DNA from: Chromera velia
Lineage: Eukaryota; Sar; Chromeraceae
DNA length: 26,340 nt
Assembly: GCA_018398765.1 (NCBI GenBank)
Contig: JAHBMJ010001785.1
Span: 1-26,340 of the forward strand
Reading direction: 5' to 3'
The notes under the pieces were generated by a model. The model was given only the letters and a program-made list of their open reading frames with translations. It was not told where the DNA came from and did no database searches. Positions within the stretch are counted from its first letter, which is position 1, and each line of letters begins with the position of its first letter. Shown piece after piece: positions 1 through 10,247 of the stretch. The position numbers were made by a program, and so were the translations under genes.

Positions 1-455
1 GGTTAAAAGACCCACAATGTTTGCGCCTTTTTTGAAAAATGATGATAAAAACTTTTAAAAAGGGGGGGAAAACGTGTTACAACTAGTTATAATGGGTTAA
101 AAAGCCCCCACGGTTTATATATTTTTGGGTTAAAGCTACAAAAATTATGATAAAATGAGGTATAACAGGTTAAAAACCCCCCACTGCCAATGTTTGCATT
201 TTTTAGCGCCTTTTCTGAAAAAAGACGCAAAAACGGGTTACAACGGGTTAAATTCCCACAGTGTTTACACCTTTTCTGAAAAAATGCGTAAAAACAGGTT
301 ATAATGGGATAAAAGGCCCCTAGTCGACCCTACCGTTTACACCTTTTCGGGTTAAAGTCACCTAGAAAGTCGATCACAAGATGGGGTATAATGGGTTAAA
401 AAGCCCCCACCGTTTGCATCTTTTTACGCTTTTTTTTAAAAAAATGTATGCCGGG
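1..455. repeat. Degenerate tandem repeat, about six units
   Basis: Six imperfect units start near 1, 94, 167, 245, 306 and 393. Each opens with a GGGTTAAAA-like block, then a C-rich CCCCCAC block, then GTTTGCA/GTTTACACC, a T-rich CTTTTCTGAAAAA block and a GGTTATAAT-like end. Spacing varies from about 60 to 90 bp. Some units carry internal extras, such as GGGTTAAAG near 126 and 349. The array runs off the left edge. No reading frame is supported. It is not a simple telomeric repeat, because the units are long and degenerate. Function unknown. Confidence 0.7.
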
Positions 456-969
456 GGCGAGTGGGGTGCTTTTTGCCCCCCTAAAGGCTTAAAGCGGCGC
501 ATTTCCACAAAAAACTCGTTCTCATAATTAGTAAGGAGTTAGAAGCTGAAACTTTATGTAAGAAGACGTTGTAACGATAGAAAAAGAACTGTAGAACAGA
601 TTTTTTATATCATTTCTAGAAACATAGGTTGCCATCAAAAACCATGCTGGTTAGAGTAGGGAGGGTGAGTATGGGTGTAACGGGCCGGGTAGGCTCCATA
701 AGCCTACCTGAATGATAGGACATGTAAATATGTTAGGATGGGCCGAAGGCCCATTAAGCCTATCCACGGCCTGTGAAGGCAGAATGGGTGATACACCAAC
801 ACCTATAGACCTCTAACATTTTTTCTAGATAAAATATGATCAAATAAAGCTTATAAAAATATTATGATCAGCATGCTTAACTAGTTTTATCCCTTTTTAA
901 AAGAGAAGCTCACACTGTCAGGCAGTCGAGGAGAGATAAGCACTCATACAGTCAATGAAAGAGTAATCT
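456..969. other. Intergenic, no gene recognised
   Basis: Mixed AT-rich sequence with no supported reading frame. A C/G-rich patch (about 448-482) and a short self-complementary stretch around 735-770 (GGGCCGAAGGCCC) are the only visible structure. Confidence 0.5.
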
Positions 970-1741
970 AAGACAGAATGGAGAGATGGATTATAAGAAA
1001 GACAGATATAGAGATAAAAGAGAGAAAGAGGGAAACCTTCAGGTGGAGAATTGAGAGAGGCGTGAGAGAGAGAGACCGCAGAGAGAGAGAAAAGTGCAGA
1101 GGAGTTCACACGGCAGACATACATAGAACAAAAATAAATGGAAACAGATTTCACCTCTCTTTGTTTAAGAAAACATCAGAAGATAAACCAAGAGAAAGAA
1201 TAAGAATAGAGAAAGAAAAGCTGGGAAGGGTACCATTTTTTTATGGGAGAATAATGACTAATAATGATAAGAGCAGAACATAAGAGAAGAGCGGCTTGCA
1301 AAGTGGGAGACAGAACACTGGCAGTAATAAGGGAGAAAGTGCTACAGAGAGGAGAATAGAGCTAGGGTGCTATTGGAGAAAAGACTGTGCCAGTTCTGTA
1401 AAGGATGGATGGAAATAGAGGTGCTGGAGGATGAGATCCATATGTTGATAGAATGCCCAGTGTATGACCAAAAGAGAGCAAGAATGTATGAAGCGTTGCA
1501 AAGAGATTACTAGAACGAGAAGAGAGAAAAGAAAGCCAGAGAAATCTGTAGAGAAAAAGGGAGGAGAAAGAGGAGAGCCCCTCAAACGGATGCTCTGTTT
1601 GTTTTTCTGATGAATGAAGGGCATCCCGCGATAAATGAGTTTCTCGGGAAGGCAGCATTCCATAGAAGAGTCTTTAAGGAGAGCCCAAAAGGTACGTACC
1701 GGCCCTACTACCGGGGAGCTCACTTGATGAGACTATTCTGA
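970..1741 (+). pseudogene. LINE (non-LTR retrotransposon) C-terminal remnant
   Basis: From 1364 the frame reads a C-x2-C-x13-H-x4-C zinc-knuckle (Cys codons 1388 and 1397, His 1439, Cys 1454) followed by Pro-Val-Tyr. This is the arrangement found at the C-terminus of many LINE reverse transcriptases (C..C ... H....CP.Y). An in-frame TAG at 1511 interrupts it, after which the same frame stays open to the TGA at 1739-1741 and ends in a charged tail. Upstream TAA codons (1325, 1328) and an Arg/Glu-rich frame at 978-1283 suggest frameshifted decay of the same ORF. The upstream limit is uncertain. A second copy of the element class is at 11505-14950. Non-functional. Confidence 0.6.
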
Positions 1742-3670
1742 CATAAAGGCACGGAGTAACCATAAAGAGAAGGAAAAGAGAGAAGAGAAGAAGAGAAGAA
1801 TACAAGAGGATTCTGGAAGCAATGGAAAAGGGAAGGGAGATAAGAGTGGGAGGAGAGAGCAAAGCAGAGAAACGGATGCAGGAAGTGCATATACAAAGCT
1901 AAAATGCTCTATCGTCTGGTGTCATTAGCATTATATTTGGAATGGTTCCTTCTCAGTCAGCGGCCCAAAACCTAGCCCAAAATATGTAAGGTTCAGCTAG
2001 AACAGTTGTTAGTCGATCGCGGCCTGGGAAACCAGGTGGGCCACGGGGTGTGGTCTGAGCCTCAGGAGTAAGGCACATCCCCCTGCTATTAAACTTTACG
2101 GGGGCGCCCTCTAAGGCATCACTAAATCACTTATCACTTACTAGTTGCGCTAGATCTCAAGCTAGATCACTTATAACGAAGCCTGGGGTACTCTAAATAT
2201 TAGGTTTGGATATCCAAACTGATTTTGGAGAGATCCAAAGCTCCAAATCATCTCCATCATATGTTAAGGACCACATTAGCCTAAGGGTTATATATGTAAT
2301 GGCTGCATATGCTAGTGCATATGCAGGCTGCCGGGTTAAGCTAGGGGTTAAGTCACACCATCATACATAAAATTCACGCATTTTTATTTAAATTCTAGTT
2401 AAAATTGTACAGATACGGGAAGCGCTAATTACTATCATTATATTGATGATGAGATTATGTGACACTTTATGTCACTGCTAGTGAGAAAGAAAGCCTAGGA
2501 GAAAGCCTAATTATCCTGAGCTCTGGGAGAAAGCACATACACAGGGGGTCACGTAGTCTAGCTAGGTCACTAGGGGGGTATATAGGGGGGTTATAAACCT
2601 TATGGCGAGGCAGATCATGCAGGGATGCAACATGATGCAACGAGACAGGAAAATGATAGGAAAGGAACTAGGAAAGGAAGCACCGGGAGGCAAAAAAGAC
2701 GGGCGATGCGGAGAAACACAGGGGCAGGAATGCAAGTTAGGCAGACAGGAAGAGAGACGCCGACAAGAGGCACAGAAGTGAAGGTAGACTGAAGCAGCAA
2801 GATAGACAGCATGCACGGAGGAATTTAAAAATAGGAGAGCGGCGGGTATCAAATAAATCGGTCTTTCATCAGTTGGACGAGTCCAACTTTTAAGATCTGC
2901 CTTGATGGTATTAACAAACTGAAGAAAGACATGGAAGATCGAAAAGACAGCAGGAAGATGTAAAGAGGTTAAGTGGTCTCTCTTTCTCTTCTCACAACAG
3001 ACACACAGGAGCAGCTACAGGCTGATAGGAACCCCCCTCAAGATGCATTTCTTCTTTTCGATTCTTGGTCGGTCGTCACTCGATTTGCGTGACTGTAAAA
3101 TCGAGTGATCGATCGGAATTCATACAGACAGCACTCAAATCGATCGAGGGAGGATCGATCCATCGGAGGTCCGTGACTAACTCTGAGCTGCCTAGCTGCC
3201 CTACGGCCTCCACCCACAGGCGTGCTTTGGTCGCATGAGTTTTGGATCTATCTGCGGGTATTGGCGGACCGACGAAGAGACGAACAGAGAGTGTCAATCA
3301 AGAGAAGAGAAAGAAGGCAGCCTCGCAAACAGAANGGGGGGGGGGGGGGGAGGAGATACTGCTTTTGCGTGTGTGCCTTGCAGAGAAGGAACATGCCAAC
3401 ATACAGCCAGGGCGTGACTGTCCACATCAGAGAGCTAGCTGGACAGACACACCAGGCGGACAGCCAGCAATCCCCCTCAAGGCCTCTTTTGCTCTCTCGT
3501 TTGTTTCCCTTCCATTCCTCGATCGGCGGATTTTTCTCTCCTCTCTCTCCTCGTCTCTTCTCTTTCATTCATTCTGTCCACCCCCTCTACCTACCCCTCA
3601 TGATGCAGAAGGAAGACTGCCTGCCCCCCTTCATTCCCCCTCAACCTCGGTGGCCTGTTGGCAAGAAAGT
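1742..3670. other. Intergenic; LINE 3' UTR-like hairpins, poly-G run with an N
   Basis: No gene recognised. The stretch 2021-2120 holds hairpins (CCTGG-GAAA-CCAGG near 2024, and CTGAG/CTCAG near 2056) and may be the 3' UTR of the LINE remnant just upstream. An ambiguous base at 3335 precedes 15 G residues (3336-3350), so the local assembly is unreliable there. Open frames across 3222-3778 contain the N, lack any domain and are rejected. Short CGATCGA-type palindromes cluster around 3100-3165. Confidence 0.5.
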
Positions 3671-4828
3671 CTATTCAGGTCTCATCGCGAGTCTTGCGAG
3701 AGAGTCCTGAGACTTCTGTCTAGCTTCCATCATCTCCTTTGTGAGGGCCTCTCCGTGCAACTTCCCATCATCAGTTGATGATGCGGACTGTTCATCGGGT
3801 TGCTTCTGCTTCTGCTTCCCCCCCTTGGTTCCCTTCTGGGAGGAGAACTCTGAAAGGGAAGAGAGCTTTGACATGTCCATGCCAGAGGATGCACCGAAGC
3901 TGGCCATGCGACCTTGGAGGGACGGGTCGAGAAGTTTGAGGGCATCGTCGGGGTTCGGAGCCTTCAGTTGAAAGAAGGGACTCTTGAACGGCGTCACTTT
4001 CCCCTTCCCGTCCTTCTTCGTGCTGCTGCTGCTGCTCTTCTGCTGCAATGAGGGGGCGGGACTCGGAGTGAAATCGTCATCATCGTCGTCGTCATCATCG
4101 TCGTCGTCGTCGTCATCGTCATCATCGTCGTCGTCATCGTCGCCTTCGGATTCTCTGTACGACCGTCTACCTGACTTTCTCCCTCTCCTCCCCCGCCCCC
4201 CCTCTCGGTGTGTCCGCCCCTCTGCAACAGCCCTCTGATGAGTGCTTCGTTGCTCTGAGATGGTAGACACCGCTTTGGCAGGTGCGTCTGGGGAGGAATC
4301 CTCTGTGCTGCTCTGCTGCTCGTCTTTCTCTGGAGTGTCAACTGACTCTCCGTCTCCGTCTCCGCTGCTCTTTTTCTCCCCCTTGTTCTCTTTCTTAGAG
4401 GAATCCGTGGAGACTAGGGATGCCTTTCCCCCTTCCTCTTGGGTGCTCTTATCTGATTTCTCGTCTTTCGTTGTCTCCTTTTTTTTGGCTGTCTGGTTGT
4501 GATTGGATTCCTTCGGAGACGGATCGGCGGTCTTCTCTCTCTGTCTTTTCGCATGGTCCAGCACGCTTCTCTGAAAAGCTGCTAGGTCGAGAACACCTGT
4601 TTGCTGGGATTGCTCCATGAGCTTTTGGAGAGTGACAGCGGTATCACTGTCAGACTCTGGCTGCTGCTTTTGGGAGGAGGAAGAAGGTTGCGCAGCCGCA
4701 TTCTCAGGATGGCTGGAGATTTCAAGAAACGATGGGGCACGACGAAGCACCTCCAAGCGTTTGTCTCTCTCCGCCCCACAGAGGGACGCAAGCACCGCTG
4801 CGTGGAGCAAAATAAATAACCAAGCCAT
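3671..4828 (-). CDS. Secreted Ser/Lys/Glu-rich protein with poly-aspartate tract
   Basis: A single uninterrupted 385-residue frame runs from ATG (4828) to TAG (3671-3673). Residues 1-19 form a classic signal peptide: a hydrophobic core of Leu/Ala/Val, then a small-residue end before a charged sequence. The mature protein is low-complexity and hydrophilic. A central acidic tract of 23 consecutive Asp (codons 4073-4141) is written as a mixture of 14 GAC and 9 GAT. It is preceded by an Arg/Gly-rich basic stretch and followed by Ser/Gln repeats. The last ~110 residues look more ordered (Pro-Phe-rich SPFFQLKAPNPDD, then a Met/Ser/Leu segment). No family is recognised. The poly-Asp could bind Ca2+ or other cations, but that is inference. 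It lies head-to-head with the RING-kinase gene, about 830 bp apart. A downstream intron cannot be excluded. Confidence 0.7.
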   Translation of the reverse strand: MAWLFILLHAAVLASLCGAERDKRLEVLRRAPSFLEISSHPENAAAQPSSSSQKQQPESDSDTAVTLQKLMEQSQQTGVLDLAAFQRSVLDHAKRQREKTADPSPKESNHNQTAKKKETTKDEKSDKSTQEEGGKASLVSTDSSKKENKGEKKSSGDGDGESVDTPEKDEQQSSTEDSSPDAPAKAVSTISEQRSTHQRAVAEGRTHREGGRGRRGRKSGRRSYRESEGDDDDDDDDDDDDDDDDDDDDDDDFTPSPAPSLQQKSSSSSTKKDGKGKVTPFKSPFFQLKAPNPDDALKLLDPSLQGRMASFGASSGMDMSKLSSLSEFSSQKGTKGGKQKQKQPDEQSASSTDDGKLHGEALTKEMMEARQKSQDSLARLAMRPE

Positions 4829-5662
4829 GGAGACGTTCTTGTGCCCGCCCGCAGGCAGGAGAGTTCACAACGAGAGAAACAGAGAAGAGCCCGCGACAGT
4901 TGAGGATGCAGCCTGTTTGGTCGGGAAAACGAACTCACAAAGTCTCAAAAAATCCGTACACACTCGTGCTGCTTCCAGCCGACGACTAATTACTTCTCGA
5001 TCGCGGTGCTCACAGTGTCAGGGAGGTGTCATGCAATCATTGTGCAGGACCAATCTTTGTGGGAAGCTCACCGTCTCTGTAAAAGGCTTCATGCAATGAA
5101 TGTGGATACGTGCTTCACATTTTTTCGCAAACGCATGCTAGCGCGTAGACGGACCATAGCCCCGGCACGGATCTGAAGCGGCCGGCGCGTAACTGCGTGC
5201 GGCCCGCGCGGCCAGCTAGCGCGGGTCCGCGAACCGCAACCCGCGGCGAGCCGCGCGCGAATATGTGGCTCATTGTGGCTCGGAAATGCTCGGAATGGCT
5301 CCAGGCGCTGTGAATCCGGTGGTGCATGATGGCTGACAATGCCAGCCTTTCCACAGGTGTTCGTGCAGGTCTGCAGGATATTATCTAATAGTCTTTCTAA
5401 TCTGCTTGTCAAGCAGGTTGTTCAGCGCCCCTGCAGAGGATCGACGGGGCGTTTCCAGCCGTCGATAATCAACGATCAACAACCGGTATCAGAAAGCCCG
5501 TCTCAACCGTCTCTCCTTTGTCTCCCACCGTCACAAGCCGCTTGCAGCCAACAGGAGCTGCATAGTGGATCAGGTCTGCCCCTTTTCATACTTGTTTGTC
5601 CACGTGAGCGTGCGCATCCCCTCCAGAGTCAGGTGTCAAGCGCGACGTGGCGAGACGGCACA
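4829..5662. promoter_or_regulatory. Divergent intergenic/promoter region
   Basis: Spacer between two head-to-head genes, with a GC-rich core at about 5150-5260 (CGCGGC-type islands). It contains the 17-bp sequence ATGCTCGGAATGGCTCC at 5286-5302, which recurs upstream of the RING-CH gene. The frame of the RING-kinase gene is open from 5339, so part of 5339-5662 could be coding if an upstream start is used. No TATA box is evident. Confidence 0.45.
5286..5302 (+). promoter_or_regulatory. 17-bp upstream element, copy 1
   Basis: ATGCTCGGAATGGCTCC lies 377 bp before the ATG at 5663. An exact copy on the same strand is at 17558-17574, 383 bp before the ATG at 17941. The match and near-equal spacing are seen directly; a regulatory or 5'-UTR role is inference. 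Confidence 0.35.
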
Positions 5663-8552
5663 ATGAGTGCCGTATCCGTCTCAGAAGAGAGGTTTGCGTG
5701 TGCCATTTGTCTGGGAACATGGGAGGATCCCGTCACCGTCCCCTGTGGCCACTCCTTCTGCAAAGAGTGCATCTCTTCCCTCATCGCCGTGGGGAGGCCA
5801 GCGTGCCCCCGCTGCAGGGAGCCTGTGCCCTCGGAGGTTCCGAATGTCAATGTGGACTTGAAGGAGGCTATGGAGACAGTCAGTCAACTGCAGCAGACAC
5901 TAGCCACGGGAACGCAGCCTGTAGCGCTCACTTACGACGAGACAAGACCTCTTGGTTCCGGTGCGTTTGGCTCAGTGTACATGGGCACTATGAATGGCGA
6001 GGCGGTGGCTGTGAAGAAAGTCCTCACTCAAAGTCCCGACCAGAGAGCTAAAGTTCAGCAGGAAGTCCGTATGCTGACCCGAGTTGCGACCCACCCCAAT
6101 GTGTGCTCCTTTCTGGGCGTTTACGCGGCGTCCGGCACGGTGAGTTACTGACAGATCATTGTGCAAAGCAATCATTAAAATTCTCTGGTAATGGTCGCGC
6201 CTAATCAAACTCTGTCTGTCCAATGGCTTTCTGCTTGCAGTTCATCCCGCTGTTTACTTGCTCCTTCGTCTTTGACAATGTTGAAAGTCGCATTCATTTA
6301 CGAGACGGCCTTTTTCTTGGTGCCCTTGTGTGTTGCCACTTTATCAATTCATTCATCTGCGTGCGGATGCATGCAGCACCACACTCTGATAGTCCTGGAG
6401 CCTTGCGAGGGGAGCCTTGTCCATCTGATGGACTCCCGATGGTCCGTTTCTTGGGCGTTTGCAGTCGGAAGGACGATGGCAAGGGCACTGGCCTTCCTCC
6501 ACAACAAGGGCGTCACTCACGGAGACGTGAAACCGGAGAATACGCTTGTGAAGAGCCTCCCTCGATTGCGAAAGAGAGATGCAACAGCGGGGGACGGTGA
6601 AGCTGGAGAGACTATTCAGGAGTCTCTGCGTCTCAGCGACTTTGACAGTTCGCACCTTCAGACAACTCTTGAAAACACCGTGGGGGTAGCACCGACAGCA
6701 GGGACCGCTGCATACACACCGCCAGAGGGGTGGGGCAGACGGCAAACTGCCGAAGTTCGAGCAGCGGGTGATGTGTACGCTCTGGGAGTGCTGTTGTGGG
6801 AGCTTCTCAGTGGGGAGAGGGCTTGGGAAGGCATGGCCATCACTGAAGTGATCGGGTGTGTGCGCGATGGGGAACGTCCCCCTCTTGAAGTCCGTTGGAT
6901 GGATGGTCACTGCATGTGTTGGTCTTTTCCCTCTTGCTCCTGTCCTTCTCTTAGTCTCTGTTTTCCTTCCTCCCTTCTATCGATTTGATTGTCTTCGCGC
7001 TCCGGCCCCCTGCTTTCTTCTTTTCCACTGCAGCATACTTGCGCGAAACCTTGATCGTTAATAGGACTTCATGATTCGCTCTTACCCTTCCTTTTCTTTT
7101 CCAGTGACCATTCGGCCTCCCCCACCCTACTTCCTTCGCACGATTTCAGATGTATGTCCTTTTTCATCGCCACCTCTCCCCCCACCAGCGAATCCCCATG
7201 CATATATTTTTTGTTTGTTGTTCTCGATGTAATTACCCGGTTGCCGGCCATGCCTCCTTGCCTCCCTCCCTCCGTGTACATTTATTTATTTCTGCCTGCA
7301 GAAAGTGCCTCAACGGGCGCGTCCGATTCTGCAGAAGATGTGGTGCCAAAAACCTCTTGAGCGCCCCTCTGCCGTCCAGTGCATCGACTTACTGACTGTC
7401 AGTCCGTATCTATATCGACAGACAGACACTAGCTATCGAGTGGAATGCCGATACTCTCCAAAATCAGCCGACAGACAATCAGAGGAAAGAACCAAAAGGT
7501 TCGGCACCTCTCTTGCTTGCTCTCGAATCACACTGAAAAATAAAAAATAAAGACCGTGCATTGATTGCATCGACTTGAAATGGTCAGAGCTTGACTCGGC
7601 GTGTCTTCACTCAGGGTGCCCTCCCTGTATGAACATTCCGTTTGTGAATTCGCCTGCCTGTCTGCCTGCAGACCTCTGATGCCACGACTGCCAGCCGAGT
7701 GGTCACCTCTCCGAGCGCACCTCCCCTTTCGGAGGGGGAACAAATTTCACAGAGGGTAAGCAGACAGTTTTGGGGGTGACCGACCCAAAACAAACTGCAT
7801 CCAGAGGCAACAGAAGCGGTGCTCTCCCAACTACAGTGAATCTGTTCTCTTCGAACCTGTGTGTCCTGGTTGACGCTGTGCGTAGCGTCTCTCTTGATTC
7901 CCTCGTGATCGCTGGATTATTCGAAGCGAAGCGAAGTGAAGTGCAGTTTGCTGCTGTCAATTTTCTTCAATGTAAGACACCATGCATACATACAGGCAGG
8001 TCTTCGGGACATGTGGTCTTACTTCACTTGACCAAAAGAACTTTTGTCGTCCTTGTGCAGTCATGCAGTCTCGCTCAGATTTCCTTCCCAGCATGCATCA
8101 CTGATCGATCGACTTCCTTCTTTGAATCAAATGAACCTGCAATGACATGCAGAGCTCCTCTCAGGCCACTCGGGTTCCGTTTCCGAGTCATTCTCCGAGA
8201 GATGCTGTCACCCCGACGGCGCCTTCTCTTTCCGATGTGGAACAGGCTCACAGGGTCGGTCAGTTGGGCTGCGTGCGGGGGGCAGGGGGGGATTGCATGA
8301 TTTCTCTCTCTTTTTGTTTTATTGCTTCAGACGTCCGCACAACCACCAGGCTGTCCTTTAATTGTCCAACCAAGGCTCAGAAGCCATTGCAGCTCCCGAG
8401 TGTGTCTTTGCTAGTGATGGACGTTCTGGGAATAGTGGTGAGGTGAAGAATAGACGACCTACAGGCGACAAAGCCGTCACTCAGACTTCTGAGTGCATAC
8501 GCATGTGGCTATCGTTCACACCTACCTGCCTGCATGTGTGTTGGTCGTCCTT

Positions 8553-8595
<43 letters not shown>

Positions 8596-10247
8596 ACAGC
8601 TCAGGCTCTGGCTGTGCCGGGAGGCACTTATCCCCACCCTCTTCCGTCTGCACCGACTGTTTCTGTGGGACCCTCCAGAGCCCCATCTGAGGACCCGGTC
8701 AGTCGAGAGGGGGGGAGGAAGGAAGAAGGAAGGAGACAGGTCTCTCTCAGTTCGCAGTATATTCACCTCCAGCAGATGTGATACAGTCAGTCCTCCTCTG
8801 CGTACTTCTGTGTTCAAAACAAATGAACTTTTTCTTGCCTTCTTCTGTGCAGCATGGAGACGTTGACAGGCTGGTCGCCGTTTTGGTTGCCGGTACCCCA
8901 GAGGCAAAGGAGGAGGCTGCAGGAGCACTCGCAGGCCTCGCTTCGGTAGAGAACAACAGACAGAAGATCACCCAGGGAGGGGGAATCGGACCCTTGATCG
9001 TGGTCTTGCTATCTGGCACGCCCTCTGCGAAGGGGAGTGCTGCAAGGGCACTCAGAGACCTTGCTATAAGTCTGACCGACAGGGACAGATTTCGAATGCA
9101 GGGACTGGGGGCTGTGGTCGATTTGCTGAATTTTGGGACCCTTGAAGCAAAGGAGGCCGCTGCGGGGGTGATGGCAGACCTAGCATCCCGTAGCAGCCTG
9201 AACAGATGGAAGATCGCTACCGGGGGGGGGCCTCAGCCGCTCATCGAGCTGCTGAATACAGGGACCCCAGGTGCACAGGAGTTTGCCGCAAAAGCACTCC
9301 TCGGCCTCGCACAGAGCGAGGATTATCGAGTTCGGTCTTGTGTTGCCAGAGAGGGCATTCCGCCCCTTCTGCGTCTCCTAACATCCGGCTCGTCTGCCGC
9401 TAGGGAAAACTCCGCAAGGGCACTGGCCGTTCTCTCGCGGTCCGATGAGAACAGTGTGAAAATCGTAAAAGCAGACGGTATTTCGCATCTGATTCGTTTT
9501 CTCAGTTCTGACTCCGGCACTCCCTCTGCGAAAGAAAAAGCTATGCAGACTCTGGGCACAATTTCAGGGATAGCGGAGAACAGAGGGAAGATCACAGACG
9601 CGGGGGGGATTCGGGCCATCATTGCCGTGCTCAGGTCCGGCACACTTCTCGCGAAGGGCGTTGCAGTGAAAACACTGAACAACCTTGCCGGGGCGAGAAA
9701 AGAGAACAGCGTCAAGATCGCGTCTGCCGGGGGCATTTGGCCGCTTGTTGACCTTCTGAAATCCGGTTCGCCGGAGTTGATGGAGGAGGCCGCGAGAGCG
9801 CTGTACCTCCTTGGTTTGATGGAGGAGAACAGAGTGCAGATAGCGCATGCGGGGGGCATTCAGCCCCTGATCGAAATTCTGGTCACCGGTACTCCTGCCA
9901 TGGTGGAAAGAGCGGGGTGGGCTTTATATGTGATTGCGATTCCAGTGCAAGACAGACACAGATTTCGAATGAAGGGAATTGGGGGTGTGGTTGATCTTCT
10001 GGATGTGGGTATGCATGGAGCGAAGGGGATAGCCGCAGGGGTTTTGGCAGACCTCGCATCCCGTAACAGCATGAACGGAAGGAAGGTTGCTCAGGCAGGG
10101 GGTATTCGTCGTTTGGAGAGACTGTCGAAATACGGTTCGCCTGAAGAGAAAGAGCACGCCAATAGGGCTCTGAAGGCTTTGCATGATTGTCGAGAGAGAG
10201 AGCTAGAGGGAGGGATGCACAGATCATGCTGCTTTCCGTGGCTGTAG
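5663..10247 (+). CDS. RING finger - protein kinase - armadillo repeat protein
   Basis: Predicted exons, all joined in phase 0: 5663-6139, 6377-6889, 7302-7397, 7672-7755, 8153-8254, 8331-8399, 8596-8697 and 8853-10247; about 945 residues. The N-terminal C3HC4 RING has Cys13, 16, 28, His30, Cys33, 36, 48 and 51, typical of E3 ubiquitin ligases. A TKL-like kinase follows: glycine loop GSGAFGSV (98-105), VAVK Lys118, helix-C Glu134, HGDVKPEN with Asp209 and Asn214, DFD (247-249) in place of DFG, PPE, then DVYALG and ERPSA. There is a ~20-residue insertion before DFD. A Ser/Thr/Pro linker built from four small exons leads to eleven armadillo repeats of ~41 residues (GGI.PLI.LL.SGTP pattern) in the last exon. 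Likely role: cytosolic signalling E3/kinase with an ARM substrate-binding scaffold (inference). The start at 5663 has A at -3; the frame is open back to 5339. Exons 4-7 are the least certain. Confidence 0.8.
6140..6376 (+). other. Intron 1 of the RING-kinase-ARM gene
   Basis: Donor GTGAGT follows the Thr codon at 6137-6139. The acceptor is in TGCATGCAG at 6376. The join is phase 0 and restores the kinase beta4-beta5 region. A competing TTGCAG at 6240 puts the downstream kinase out of frame. Confidence 0.75.
6890..7301 (+). other. Intron 2 of the RING-kinase-ARM gene
   Basis: The donor GTCCGT is non-optimal, but it joins the RPPLE codons in phase 0 to KVPQRARPIL after CTGCCTGCAG (7301). This gives the expected TKL C-lobe sequence. 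A pyrimidine-rich tract fills 7030-7300. Confidence 0.6.
8557..8592 (+). repeat. (TG)18 microsatellite abutting a 3' splice site
   Basis: An uninterrupted TG tract of 36 nt is followed immediately by CAG (8593-8595), the predicted acceptor of exon 7 of the RING-kinase-ARM gene. Confidence 0.85.

Noticed and set aside
1-455. Interstitial telomere
   Set aside because: The GGGTTAAAA headers look telomere-like but recur every 60-90 bp, not as a head-to-tail heptamer.
2021-2120. Structured RNA gene
   Set aside because: The hairpins are short and lie just 3' of a LINE remnant; a LINE 3' UTR explains them more simply.
3222-3778. Plus-strand frames around the N and poly-G run
   Set aside because: They contain the ambiguous base, lack any domain and are of low-complexity composition.
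3984-4238. Plus-strand poly-serine frame
   Set aside because: It is the antisense shadow of the poly-Asp tract; the minus-strand frame is longer and has a signal peptide.
6366-6374. TGCATGCA as an ApiAP2 binding site
   Set aside because: The palindrome occurs in introns, LTRs and spacers alike (for example 8090, 10860, 13474, 17556), so no positional signal can be claimed.
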